In this document: in pieces, positions 16,464 to 25,238 of the stretch
Position numbering within the stretch: the first letter of the stretch is position 1
How the letters are laid out: the number at the start of each line of letters is the position of its first letter
NCBI GenBank assembly: GCA_041690695.1
Contig: JBEPVZ010000006.1
Coordinates: forward strand, 1 to 39,839
Reading direction: 5' to 3'
Length of the DNA stretch: 39,839 bases
DNA from: JBEPVZ01 sp041690695
GTDB lineage: Bacteria > Patescibacteriota > Microgenomatia > Daviesbacterales > UBA10151
The notes under the pieces: model-generated
Seen by the model: the letters and a program-made list of their open reading frames with translations, nothing else
Databases searched by the model: none
Told to the model about the DNA's origin: nothing
Made by a program: the position numbers and the translations under genes

Positions 16464-16958
16464 CTATACTCCATTATATTCCACGGTCTTAAAGTGAAAG
16501 ATAATCTCTTTACCCAATGTTTTTCCATCTGAAAATTTAGCTTCAGGATCTAGAAAGAGAGTGTAGGTATAGCTTAAGTTAAAAAGGGTTTTAGGGGTAA
16601 TAGTGACAGTTTTCTTGTCCTCACTGAGGGATAAGTTGTGAGCTACATCAGGATCAAAGCGATGTTTAAATTCAGCCAGATTGTCAATTGGAGTATTAAA
16701 GGTTAACTTAATTGGTTGATCCGGGGAAATAACAACTTCATCTAAAGGCGAAGGATCGGTTGAAACTAGGCTAACCTCGTTTGGATTAGTGCTTTCGGTC
16801 TGATTGGCGGGAGCTTTGGCTGAACCAATTGGTTGGCCCTGAACGACTGTATTATGCGAGTAAAGTCCGGTTTGAGAGAGAAGAAGCAAGACGGCTCCAA
16901 TTAAAGCCACGATCCACATAATTTTAGATTTTATTAAATTCAATAAATCTTGATTCAT
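16464..16958 (-). CDS. Membrane-anchored protein with a bacterial Ig-like (Big_5-type) domain
   Basis: This 164-residue protein has a single membrane helix at about 14-30, a low-complexity linker (residues 40-60) and one beta-sandwich of about 95 residues. The pattern DEVVISPDQPIKLTFNTPID, then KKTVTITPKTLFNLSYTYTLFL and GKEIIFHFKT, is typical of Big_5 domains, in which a functional or positional claim is followed by F-N-x-P-I/M-D. It is the last gene of the minus-strand T4SS arm, 10 nt after the 136-residue gene. It is probably exposed outside the cytoplasmic membrane as a structural or adhesive part. No enzymatic residues are seen. Confidence 0.75.
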   Translation of the reverse strand: MNQDLLNLIKSKIMWIVALIGAVLLLLSQTGLYSHNTVVQGQPIGSAKAPANQTESTNPNEVSLVSTDPSPLDEVVISPDQPIKLTFNTPIDNLAEFKHRFDPDVAHNLSLSEDKKTVTITPKTLFNLSYTYTLFLDPEAKFSDGKTLGKEIIFHFKTVEYNGV

Positions 16959-16968
16959 GTCTTAAAAA

Positions 16969-17379
16969 CTATTTTATCACTAAGTTATTAAAATCTGCGG
17001 TCGTTAAATTGTATGAGCTTAAGAATTGGTTTAATTCTTGAAGCCCTTGGGCGTGGTTAGTCGGGTTTATAGTGGCCGTAAATCCAGCCTTGGAAAAATC
17101 GTAACTAACTGAAAAGTTTTGACCATAGTAAGGCAATTTATTGAAAATGACCTTTTTAGCCTGGTCTTTAGCTATCTCGTTAGGATCGGGGGGAGTGACA
17201 TAGACGCCGTCATTCTGAGGTGTACTAATTATGGGGCTCGAGACGGGAGTAGAGTAAACAGGTGGCTTAGGGGAATTAGATTTAGGAACTGGATGGATAA
17301 AGAGTGAAGATATCATCACAAAAAGGACCACCACACTTACCAAAATATAAATCCAATATTTTTTTATTTCCTCAATCAT
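16969..17379 (-). CDS. Membrane-anchored protein with one copy of a ~57-residue repeat domain
   Basis: This 136-residue protein has an N-terminal membrane helix (about 9-27), a proline/serine-rich linker (about 33-65) and a C-terminal domain from about 78 to the end. The domain starts LPYYGQNFSVSYDFSKAG and ends ELNQFLSSYNLTTADFNNL. The same pattern (L-P-Y, a short NF strand, a second strand, a helix F..(F/Y)L, then NNL-x-I) occurs twice in the 226-residue-class protein at 18095. I do not recognise the family. The gene starts 2 nt after the C39-like peptidase stop, so they are cotranslated. Confidence 0.72.
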   Translation of the reverse strand: MIEEIKKYWIYILVSVVVLFVMISSLFIHPVPKSNSPKPPVYSTPVSSPIISTPQNDGVYVTPPDPNEIAKDQAKKVIFNKLPYYGQNFSVSYDFSKAGFTATINPTNHAQGLQELNQFLSSYNLTTADFNNLVIK

Positions 17380-17381
17380 AG

Positions 17382-18098
17382 TTATTTTTTCTTATAGGCG
17401 TAGGCATAAAACCAATCGATTTCACCGGCTGCTGGATGAGTTTGACCAGTACTGGCTTGAACATTGCCTTGATATTGAGCATTGCCAGAGTAATAACAAT
17501 TACTAGGGTCCAAAACCGTAAAAGTATTAGTTGAGGTATCTACACTGTTGATAACAAAGACGTGATTAAACCAGACGTCATTTGGTAGTCCACAACCAGC
17601 TCCGCAATGATATCGATTAGCTGCCGCTAAAATTAAATAACCTTGATCTAAAAACTTTTTAGCTGTTTGAACATCTAAGGCATTACCTGAAACTAAATCT
17701 ACGTCTGAAGGTGCTAATCCTAATTTCGAAAACCAATCACTAAATAGTGCCGCCTTGGCATTAGTCACACCGCCGCCGCTTCTAAAACCATTTGCCACAA
17801 GCGCATCATCAACTTGTTTCGGATCCATAATAACTCCGAAGTTGGAGACCGCAATCGCAAAAGCGGTTGGCCCACAACCTTCTTGACCGATATTGTCATA
17901 ATTAACCCAGTCTTTATTACCTTGACAGTAATATTTAAATCCACTTGGCCCTTGTCCAGGAGGTGCCGTACCCGGTCCTGGTCCGGTTGGATTACCGACT
18001 TTGGTGGTGACGCTAGTACTGGTGACAGTCTGTGCGTGAACCATTCCTGGCAATCCAACCAATATCAAAAATACTGCTAGAGCGATTAATTTGTTCAT
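17382..18098 (-). CDS. Secreted C39-like cysteine peptidase
   Basis: This 238-residue protein has a clear signal peptide (cleavage after MVHA, residue 22) and a Gly/Pro-rich linker (about 35-53). It then has a papain-like fold of the Peptidase_C39_2 type. The opening YYCQGNKDWVN is followed by the catalytic Cys75 in GQEGCGPTAFA; the likely His is H179 in WFNHVFVINSV and the Asp is D197 in FTVLDPSN. Such enzymes cleave peptide bonds outside the cell, and in this position may trim peptidoglycan stem peptides or a T4SS component; the target is inference. Its ATG overlaps the preceding stop as ATGA. Confidence 0.82.
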   Translation of the reverse strand: MNKLIALAVFLILVGLPGMVHAQTVTSTSVTTKVGNPTGPGPGTAPPGQGPSGFKYYCQGNKDWVNYDNIGQEGCGPTAFAIAVSNFGVIMDPKQVDDALVANGFRSGGGVTNAKAALFSDWFSKLGLAPSDVDLVSGNALDVQTAKKFLDQGYLILAAANRYHCGAGCGLPNDVWFNHVFVINSVDTSTNTFTVLDPSNCYYSGNAQYQGNVQASTGQTHPAAGEIDWFYAYAYKKK

Positions 18099-18760
18099 TT
18101 ATATTCGATGGTTAGATTATTTAGCCAATCACGGCTATCTATCCCATTTTGCTTAAGGTAATCATTAAACTCTTGTTCGCCAGCGGGAATATTGGATTTA
18201 TAAATTAGAACATTTATTGAATCAAGGCTTGGGTCATAAGATAAGGTAAAGTTATTGCCATCATAAGGCTTAAGCATTGATTTTATTTTGTTAACCTGAC
18301 TAGCTTGTTGGCTATTTAAATAAGTTATAGCTAGCTTTGAGATCTGCTGGTCAGTTAGTTTGAGTGAGCGTAGCCAGGTTATAAAGCTATCTTTGGCTTG
18401 ATCATCGTTTAATGTCACCACAAATCGATATTGTGAAATCGAATCGTCAAAAAAATTAACATTGGCTTTGAAATCGTTAGTTTGATATGGCAAATTATTT
18501 TTAAGATAAGAACCTGGGTAATGAGTCCTTAAGTTATTAGCCTCTTCATCGACTGCAACTTTTCCAGGGGCTGGGTTATTACCTCCCGAATTATTAAGGT
18601 TTGAATTGGGATTTGATGACGGACTAGGTGAAGTATTTAGGAAAACTGGGGGGAGAGGACTTATTCCAGCTGGATGTTTAACCATTAGGAAGATGAGTAC
18701 TAAACTCAGACAGAGAATGACAAAACCGACAACGAGGTAAAGTATTTTCTTATTCATCAT
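18095..18760 (-). CDS. Membrane-anchored protein with two copies of the ~57-residue repeat domain
   Basis: This protein of about 221 residues has one N-terminal membrane helix, a Ser/Asn/Pro-rich linker, and two tandem copies of the domain found once in the 16969 gene. The first copy begins NNLPYQTNDFKANVNF and ends near KLAITY; the second begins KPYDGNNFTLSYDPS and ends NNLTIEYK at the C-terminus. The start is set to ATG 18760 because it overlaps the upstream stop (ATGA) and has AAGGA 5 nt before it; an in-frame start at 18775 is less likely. Its placement between the transglycosylase/CHAP gene and the C39 gene suggests a shared extracytoplasmic role. Confidence 0.74.
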   Translation of the reverse strand: MMNKKILYLVVGFVILCLSLVLIFLMVKHPAGISPLPPVFLNTSPSPSSNPNSNLNNSGGNNPAPGKVAVDEEANNLRTHYPGSYLKNNLPYQTNDFKANVNFFDDSISQYRFVVTLNDDQAKDSFITWLRSLKLTDQQISKLAITYLNSQQASQVNKIKSMLKPYDGNNFTLSYDPSLDSINVLIYKSNIPAGEQEFNDYLKQNGIDSRDWLNNLTIEYK

Positions 18761-21189
18761 TGTTTCCTTAACCAACCTAACAATTGTAAGGTGTCATTCT
18801 GATACCCTAAGCCAACATCGCGTATGCCTACTGTACCACAATTACTGCTGCCATCGGAGCAATAGTTAGCCTCAGCGACAGTAAAACTACCATCCTTGTT
18901 TACTTTAGTAATATAAGCGACATGACCAGCACCACCTCCTCCACCACTCCAGACTGCTAAATCACCAGGTTGAGGCGGGGTACTTTTATCTATGAAATTA
19001 TAGCCTGGAACTGCCTGAGTAGATAATTGGACGGCGGTGTATATTGGTAATTGTTGATGAATAGAAGCCTGAGCAAAGCCAACACATTGTAGAGTGTAGG
19101 CTGGTCCAGAATTAGCGGAAGTTTCCAAGAAATGGATTGCACTGGCGTCAATCGCTGGCTGAGCACTTTCCACACAGGTGCTATTGTTACTATGAACTGA
19201 GCCGTTGGTACAAGAAACCTTGATCCCGCTTACCATATTGGTTACAAAAGCGACCTCGCCAGTTGGGGCTGGACCTGGTTGAGGCTGAGGTGGAGCAGCG
19301 TTTTGACAAGCTACCACGCTGGCGGCCAAGTCTTGACAATAATTTCCTGCGGCGGCGGGCCCAGCGTTAGATTGATAGGCACAAGCTCCTTGATATCCCT
19401 GAGCGACTTTAGCAACCGCAGCTTGATCCCAGGGAGATTCTGATCCACTGGTCTGTACTTTGATTCGCAAAATATTGTAAGCAGCCGCAATCAGAGAATT
19501 TTCAACACTGGTGATTCTAAAAGATGAGTCACTAGGTGTTTGACTTTGCTGGCTTTGGATTGTCGTAACTGCCTGACTTTTAGGGTTGTCTGAATAAAAA
19601 TTGCTATTAATATCATCTTTATAGATATTAAAGACGGCCTGAAATGTTTGAGGTGTAAATTGAGCCACTCCATAGGCGACTTGAGGAGAGCCATCATTTG
19701 GACGGGCATCATAATCCGCATCAAAGTACTTTTCATCAGCCGTCACAAAGATATCTGATCGCTCAATTCGGATAACTCCCATCAGTACTGAGGCAGGAAT
19801 ACCAACTTTGGTGGCTATCGCATTAACCCTTGAGGCTAGAGAAGGTGTACCTTGAAGGCTCTCTCCACCGGGTCCTGGAAACTTACAGGCTGCTAAATCT
19901 TGGCCACCGCTGTTTGAAACTGGAGGCTGATTGGAATGAACTTGAGTTACTGTGGCTGTGGCGATGTTTTGAACATAAATATCGTTTGCTGGCTTGATCG
20001 TTAAATTTGTTGTGCTGGTTAAAGTAGGTGCGACGGTGGTTTTCCAGTGGATGATCTGAGAGTTAGTACTATCCGCAGTCCAGCCAGGGTTTGCAGATAA
20101 ATCAATTGTGGTTTGGGCGGGTATGGTATCGGTCACATCGAGATCAAAGGTCGAAGTATCATCGTTTTCGATCGTTAGAAGATAAGTAATTGGATCATCA
20201 TTTTTGGTAATACATGGATCAGTGCTTGTCCCTGCGTTAGTGCAGCCTTGTTGGACTTTCGTGAATTTAATATTGACAGAGGGTGGAGCTGCTGCCTCAC
20301 CAACACTTTGATCAATCGGTGGTAGAAGCGAAGTCAAAACTCCATTATTCATAATCACAGGTAGTCCTATAAAACTGGCGATAACTATAAAAGCTAAAGC
20401 TATCTTGTTGGCAATAAGTTTTTTAAATAAATTTTTTTCAAGGTTTTGAACTAAACGAGGTGGTTTCTTCAGCCGTCTTGGATATGATCTGCGGGTGGGC
20501 GGCTCGTATTGAGTTTGGTCTGGGATTTGCTCAGCAATTTGTTCAGGAGCCTCTTCGGTATATTCGATCGACTCTAAATCTGGTTCTGCGATTGATTCGG
20601 CAAACAGATTACCCGTAGGAGGAGTTAGGCTAGTCAGGGCTGGCATAGCCACGGGTACGTATTTAGCTTCATTGCTCCTCGTCGCATTAATTGGGGCTGA
20701 TGGCGTATATTTGACCTGTTTTAAAATATTATTTGGATCGGTGACTTTGCCCTCCACAACTTTTAAAGAGTTAACTGGCGCTTTTGGGGACGCTGAGTTT
20801 TCAGCCTGATGTTGCTCAATTGAGTGCTTTTGGGCTTCGGTTAGAGGATGTTGTTCGTGATAAATTCTTTCAATTTCAGTATCTCTGGCAATCTCATCTC
20901 TGGTTTGGGCTGTTTCATCAGGAGCATCATGTGGATCTATCCCAATGGCCTCTTTGAGCGTCTTATCACCGTTTCTGTCGGCGAGGACTAGTCGTTTTGT
21001 ATACTCGTCGTTATCTAGATAAAGTTTATTGTAGGTTTGAGGCAGTAATTTTCTTGACCATTTATAAATATCTGTATCATACCTACGATAGTAATTACCG
21101 ATTTTGTAGGAGGTCGCTAAAGGGTATCGGAACTTATATCGATGAGCCTCGAGGAGTCCTTTTTTGAAGAAGTGATCTTGGGCAGCCAT
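18757..21189 (-). CDS. VirB1-like bifunctional cell-wall hydrolase: lytic transglycosylase-like and CHAP domains with a DUF11-like repeat
   Basis: This is an 810-residue multi-domain protein. A long, charged cytoplasmic region (about 1-258) precedes one membrane helix (about 261-281). A beta-rich segment (about 300-425; ITYLLTIENDDTSTFDLDVTDTI) resembles DUF11. Next is a lysozyme-like transglycosylase domain with candidate catalytic Glu in VLMGVIRIERSD (about 478) and AYGVAQFTPQT (about 508). The C-terminal CHAP domain has Cys in YTLQCVGFAQ (about 700) and His in GAGHVAYI (about 755). It would cut both glycan and peptide parts of peptidoglycan, as VirB1 and Gram-positive conjugation hydrolases do, to let the T4SS through. 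It starts 5 nt after virB4. Confidence 0.85.
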   Translation of the reverse strand: MAAQDHFFKKGLLEAHRYKFRYPLATSYKIGNYYRRYDTDIYKWSRKLLPQTYNKLYLDNDEYTKRLVLADRNGDKTLKEAIGIDPHDAPDETAQTRDEIARDTEIERIYHEQHPLTEAQKHSIEQHQAENSASPKAPVNSLKVVEGKVTDPNNILKQVKYTPSAPINATRSNEAKYVPVAMPALTSLTPPTGNLFAESIAEPDLESIEYTEEAPEQIAEQIPDQTQYEPPTRRSYPRRLKKPPRLVQNLEKNLFKKLIANKIALAFIVIASFIGLPVIMNNGVLTSLLPPIDQSVGEAAAPPSVNIKFTKVQQGCTNAGTSTDPCITKNDDPITYLLTIENDDTSTFDLDVTDTIPAQTTIDLSANPGWTADSTNSQIIHWKTTVAPTLTSTTNLTIKPANDIYVQNIATATVTQVHSNQPPVSNSGGQDLAACKFPGPGGESLQGTPSLASRVNAIATKVGIPASVLMGVIRIERSDIFVTADEKYFDADYDARPNDGSPQVAYGVAQFTPQTFQAVFNIYKDDINSNFYSDNPKSQAVTTIQSQQSQTPSDSSFRITSVENSLIAAAYNILRIKVQTSGSESPWDQAAVAKVAQGYQGACAYQSNAGPAAAGNYCQDLAASVVACQNAAPPQPQPGPAPTGEVAFVTNMVSGIKVSCTNGSVHSNNSTCVESAQPAIDASAIHFLETSANSGPAYTLQCVGFAQASIHQQLPIYTAVQLSTQAVPGYNFIDKSTPPQPGDLAVWSGGGGGAGHVAYITKVNKDGSFTVAEANYCSDGSSNCGTVGIRDVGLGYQNDTLQLLGWLRKQ

Positions 21190-21194
21190 GGTCT

Positions 21195-23003
21195 TTAATT
21201 TCCGGCATTCTGTCTTGCCACCAATTCCTCAGGGTTTGAAGTAATCAGTTTGTGCTCATCCGGCGAGGCTACCACCCTCATGGCGACGTGTGTTGGACCA
21301 GCAAAGAATAGGCCTTGACCAATTCCGGCCGCGAGTAGAAGTCGTTTTTCACCTTCAGAAAGATTAAAGATCTGACCAATTCGGTCAATTGCTGAGGGCG
21401 CTTGTTTTAATAGAATTTGGATTGATGAGTTTGAGATAATCTCTTTGCCTTGATCTTGCCCTAAAAAGTCTTCAACGTCTTGGGTAATGGTCGTTAATCC
21501 TAAATAATATTTGCGGGATCTTTTGGCCATCTCAGTTAAAAAGGCGGCTGATGAAGGGTTTCTCATCATGTACCAAGCCTCATCTACGATCAAAAGTCGT
21601 TTTTTTAAGCTCGAGCGAACTTTAGTCCAGATATAATCCAGAATCAAGTAAATTGCTAACGGTCGAAGTTCATCTGGTAAATCTCGAACCGAAAAGACGA
21701 TTAGATGATTATCTAAGTTAATGTTCGATGGCATGGTAAAAATTCCCGAGAGTGAACCACGAATAAATCGCTCAAGTCTAAAAGCTAATTCTTGAGCTTT
21801 CTGTTCCTCAGCACCGATTAAGACTTTGTAAAGATCCTCCATCAGGGGTGGAGTGGCGTTTTGAGTCGAGGGATTGGTGGTAATGCCTTTCATTCGATAA
21901 GTGGTACTAATGGCATGATCAAGAATAGCTGCTTGGGTGGGATCAAGCTCACCTAAAATTAGCTTCAAAAAGCCAGTTAATGCCAAGATCTTTCGTCCCA
22001 GTTCATCTTCACCGGGATTGGCTGATAGGGCTAAATCAAACGGATTAATTCGGGCGGGGGAGTGAGGTGAGAAGTTAATATAACTTCCACCAACCGATTG
22101 AGCTAGGGTCAGATACTCAGATTCTGGATCAATGATAATAATGTCGACCCCAAACATGAGTGATCTGAGCACTTCCAGCTTAACTAAATATGATTTACCG
22201 GCCCCAGATTTGGCAAAGACAACTGAATTCGCGTTCTCAAGCGAAAACCGATCGAAAATAATCAGTGAATCATTGTGTTCATTAATACCGTACATAATCC
22301 CTTCATTGGCTGTTAACTCAGATGACACAAATGGGAAAGTGGTCGCGAGAGAGGTCGTGTCCATATTGTGATTTAAGTGCAGGTAATCAAATCCTAAAGG
22401 TAAAGTTGAACGGAAAGCGTTCTCCATTTGTAGTGTCGCTTCTCGAGCCGTAATTGAGAGTGAGCCTAAAGTGGACTGAATTAGCTTTGAAGAATCTTCT
22501 AAGCCTTGTTTAGTTTGAGATGGCACTGTCACGTAAAGCCCAAACTGGAAAAATCTTTCTGCACCTTTGACCAGTTGTTCTTGAAGATCTTGGGCATCAT
22601 CTAACGCGACTTGAACGGCTGGATCAACCATATGGCCACGCTCCATGTCAATTTGAATCGTCGCTTCCATCTCGCCAATCTTATGTTTTAAGTCATCAAG
22701 TACCCCTTTTGAGGCCGTAGGATAGATAAACATTGAGATAGTTAAGGTGTGATCAAAGTCCACTAACGGCTCTAGCCAATTAGCTTCAACAAAGCGCGGA
22801 TAATTTGATACAAAAAATGTTCGATAAAGTTCGTTATCGATCTTTAAGCTTGAGAAATCAATTTCCATTGATTTGGGGGCGATAATATTGTCGAGATTCG
22901 CCTTTTTAGCTCCTGCCACAGCTTTAGGTGGATGAAGTTTTGCGAGTAATTCTAATGGCCCAGCCTTTTTTTGAGGTATTTCTTTTAAGCTAGGCTGTGC
23001 CAT
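21195..23003 (-). CDS. virB4: VirB4-family T4SS ATPase (main part)
   Basis: At 602 residues it powers type IV secretion or conjugation. Walker A is FAKSGAGKSYLVK (about 264-275) and Walker B is KKRLLIVDEAWYMM (about 466-479). Further family segments are IDPESEYLTLAQSVGGSYINF and SSIQILLKQAP, typical of TraC/VirB4 proteins. The N-terminal 250 residues hold the second half of the usual VirB4 N-terminal domain; the first half appears to be encoded by the next upstream gene (22990). This makes the ORF shorter than the usual 750-850. Its ATG overlaps the end of that gene by 14 nt. Confidence 0.93.
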   Translation of the reverse strand: MAQPSLKEIPQKKAGPLELLAKLHPPKAVAGAKKANLDNIIAPKSMEIDFSSLKIDNELYRTFFVSNYPRFVEANWLEPLVDFDHTLTISMFIYPTASKGVLDDLKHKIGEMEATIQIDMERGHMVDPAVQVALDDAQDLQEQLVKGAERFFQFGLYVTVPSQTKQGLEDSSKLIQSTLGSLSITAREATLQMENAFRSTLPLGFDYLHLNHNMDTTSLATTFPFVSSELTANEGIMYGINEHNDSLIIFDRFSLENANSVVFAKSGAGKSYLVKLEVLRSLMFGVDIIIIDPESEYLTLAQSVGGSYINFSPHSPARINPFDLALSANPGEDELGRKILALTGFLKLILGELDPTQAAILDHAISTTYRMKGITTNPSTQNATPPLMEDLYKVLIGAEEQKAQELAFRLERFIRGSLSGIFTMPSNINLDNHLIVFSVRDLPDELRPLAIYLILDYIWTKVRSSLKKRLLIVDEAWYMMRNPSSAAFLTEMAKRSRKYYLGLTTITQDVEDFLGQDQGKEIISNSSIQILLKQAPSAIDRIGQIFNLSEGEKRLLLAAGIGQGLFFAGPTHVAMRVVASPDEHKLITSNPEELVARQNAGN

Positions 23004-23877
23004 ATTGGTCAGGTAATTTCTCGACTATGAATAGTCGGTTATTTCTAGGAGGTTGGGGAGTGGCTGGTGGTGGTGTTTGAACAGGAGCTGCTTGAGTAGG
23101 AGCAGGTTTAGGCTGCGGCTGAGGTTCTTGCATGGCCATTGGGATTGGGTGAAGAGGTTCTGGTGGAATATCTGGCTGAGGAATAGGGGGTAGGGGAATG
23201 GCTGGCTGGGGTTGGGGCTGAGCTTGGGTCTGTAAGGTCGTGGGTCCAGTGTTAAGAACCAAGGGGGTCATTGGAAGCTTGTTCGTGCTTGGTTTAGACT
23301 TGTTACTTACCACTTCTTCCTCAACTCCCCCGATGGGATTATAAAGATCATAAAAAAGTTTAATTAATCCTTCGTTAGTTAATTGGTTAGCTTTTAAACC
23401 AGCCCGGGCGAGTTGGCGAATAATATGGTCACGACGGGGCAGTAGTAGATTTAGGGCTTTGACAAAATTCTCGTCAGTATTTTTAATTAGTCCGATCTCA
23501 TAAAAAGCTAGAGGCACAACAATAAAAAAGCGCTTATCTAAAACTTCGTTCTCTTGAATAGTGTTTTGGATAAAGGCCTTATAACCCTCGATCATCTTAA
23601 CTAGCAGGGGATTTGTTTGATTTTTATGAGCGAGATCAAGCAGTTTTAAATAACTCGTGATATCGAGTTTTTTAGAGCGAATGACAATCTGAATCGGAAA
23701 GCTAAGCGAATTTAAAAGACCAGCAAAGGAGGAGATAATCGCTAGTTGTTCTTGTTCGGATAATAACCCAAAGTTTACGGCTGAAGTTTCAAGGATCACG
23801 GCCATACCCCCATTTTTCAAAATGACAACATCATCTCTAATATCTTCAATTGGAACTTGGTCTTGGGTGTTTGCCAT
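22990..23877 (-). CDS. Split VirB4/TraC N-terminal domain with a Pro/Gln-rich tail
   Basis: This 295-residue protein has residues 1-175 with the look of the first part of VirB4/TraC N-terminal domains: VVILKNGGMAVILETSAVNF, then FPIQIVIRSKKLD, a helical stretch and FFIVVPLAFYE. Residues about 200-275 are a Pro/Gln/Ala repeat-rich linker and the last 20 residues are basic. It has no Walker motifs. Overlaps on both sides (1 nt with prgI as TAATG, 14 nt with virB4) show tight translational coupling. It probably works as a VirB4 partner subunit; that is inference. Confidence 0.78.
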   Translation of the reverse strand: MANTQDQVPIEDIRDDVVILKNGGMAVILETSAVNFGLLSEQEQLAIISSFAGLLNSLSFPIQIVIRSKKLDITSYLKLLDLAHKNQTNPLLVKMIEGYKAFIQNTIQENEVLDKRFFIVVPLAFYEIGLIKNTDENFVKALNLLLPRRDHIIRQLARAGLKANQLTNEGLIKLFYDLYNPIGGVEEEVVSNKSKPSTNKLPMTPLVLNTGPTTLQTQAQPQPQPAIPLPPIPQPDIPPEPLHPIPMAMQEPQPQPKPAPTQAAPVQTPPPATPQPPRNNRLFIVEKLPDQYGTA

Positions 23878-25190
23878 TAAACAGCTACTCCTTTTTTAGC
23901 AGTTACACTGAGTGGAGGAGCTAATTGACCATCGAGTTCAACTTGATAAGTATCAAAATTTAAACTCTCTTTTTCGAAAGTCACACTATAAACTCCGTTT
24001 GGAAGAGGAGTGGCGGCAACGAATTGACCGAGTTTATTAGTTTTTAAAGCTCGAACGGGTAAACCTTCTTTATCATGAGCCACTACAATTACTCCATCGA
24101 GATAGTTATTTAATGCATCAGTCACTAGCCCATTTAGAGTATTAGGTTGGGAAGTTAGAATTAGGTTATTTGGAATGGTGGCTTTTTTGGCGGCAATAAC
24201 TTGGCGTGAGATCGGTGCTTTAGGTGGAGTCTTTGATAAAATCGCCATCTGATGAGAGATCTGGCTGGCGTGATCATTTAAAACCTTCATATTTTGTAAG
24301 ATCTGTTGAAATTGGGCTGTGAATTGTTCAGGCACTGCTCCAGGTTGGGCTGCACTGGATTTAATTTGGTTAAGCTGATGTTCTGTTTCCACAATTTTAT
24401 TTTGAATCTCTTGAGCTTGCCGGGCTAAAATAACTGTTTGCTGAAGCTCTTGAACAGATGGCAAAGCTGGTTGAGGTTGAGGCTCAACTAGCTGGCCGGC
24501 TTGATTACTCTGACTATTTGTCTGAGGAGTCGGAACTGAGCCAGGTCCAAAAGGTGGAGGAGTGGTTACTCCCGGATGTTGACCCATATGGAAGAGATTG
24601 GGTAATCCGATAAAACCGGTTTGAGTTGCCACTTCTTGAACAATCTGGGTTTCAGCAGTCTTTAACTCTTGAGCTAAAGAAGGTGGAGTGGCAAGAGGTG
24701 TGGCCATTGGGGTGGGAGCAGGCGTGAGGGTGACCGCAACAGGCTGAGGTACAACTACAGATTGTGTCGCAGGTGCCATTTGGGCAATGGCCATCAGTCG
24801 GGCATTAGATTTAACTTTAGGTACCTCATCGCTCGGTTTTTGGTGAGTCCGAAGATAATTTTCTAAACGACCATCCAAATCTAGAGCAGGAGTTCCAGAT
24901 GCAAACGCATAGCTTCGAGTGGTGGGGGAGAAGATAGCTCTAAAAAACGCCAGGACCCAATGATCTAATGGACGCTCAGAGATTGGTAAAAAAGCAAAAG
25001 CAACTCCGAGTAGAGCACAGATAATAGCTATTGGCCACGCCAGAATCGGAACTTTGGTCCCAAAAGAGATGTAAATAATATAACCAGTGATACCTCCGGC
25101 AGCCAAATAACCAAATTGCTTAAGTGTCATGTCGCCGACGAGATGAAATTCAAAACTAGAGATATTTTGAGGGACAGGGTGTGATTCCAT
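23877..25190 (-). CDS. PrgI/VirB3-family protein fused to a C-terminal carboxypeptidase-regulatory-like domain
   Basis: This is a 437-residue protein. Residues 1-90 are a PrgI-like module: FEFHLVGDMTLKQFGYLAAG followed by two membrane helices (about 26-70) and ERPLDHWVLAFFRAI. PrgI/VirB3 anchors VirB4 at the membrane. A long Pro/Gln/Thr linker with a coiled-coil-like part (about 140-330) leads to a beta-sandwich at about 345-437, with GVYSVTFEKESLNFDTYQVE, resembling carboxypeptidase-regulatory or SpaA-type domains. Only the PrgI part is standard for the family. It is the first gene of this arm; on the minus strand TTGTTC and TATAAC 17 bp apart could be its promoter. Confidence 0.82.
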   Translation of the reverse strand: MESHPVPQNISSFEFHLVGDMTLKQFGYLAAGGITGYIIYISFGTKVPILAWPIAIICALLGVAFAFLPISERPLDHWVLAFFRAIFSPTTRSYAFASGTPALDLDGRLENYLRTHQKPSDEVPKVKSNARLMAIAQMAPATQSVVVPQPVAVTLTPAPTPMATPLATPPSLAQELKTAETQIVQEVATQTGFIGLPNLFHMGQHPGVTTPPPFGPGSVPTPQTNSQSNQAGQLVEPQPQPALPSVQELQQTVILARQAQEIQNKIVETEHQLNQIKSSAAQPGAVPEQFTAQFQQILQNMKVLNDHASQISHQMAILSKTPPKAPISRQVIAAKKATIPNNLILTSQPNTLNGLVTDALNNYLDGVIVVAHDKEGLPVRALKTNKLGQFVAATPLPNGVYSVTFEKESLNFDTYQVELDGQLAPPLSVTAKKGVAV

Positions 25191-25210
25191 ATGAGATGTT
25201 AGTTGGTATT

Positions 25211-25220
25211 GTTATATAAC
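25211..25220. promoter_or_regulatory. Palindrome GTTATATAAC between divergent operons
   Basis: This perfect 10-bp palindrome lies 21-30 nt before the prgI start. On the minus strand its TATAAC half sits 17 bp after TTGTTC, so it may be the prgI -10. On the plus strand it precedes the riboswitch and could act as its -10 as well. Confidence 0.35.
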
Positions 25221-25238
25221 GTGAAAAAGCCGTGAACA

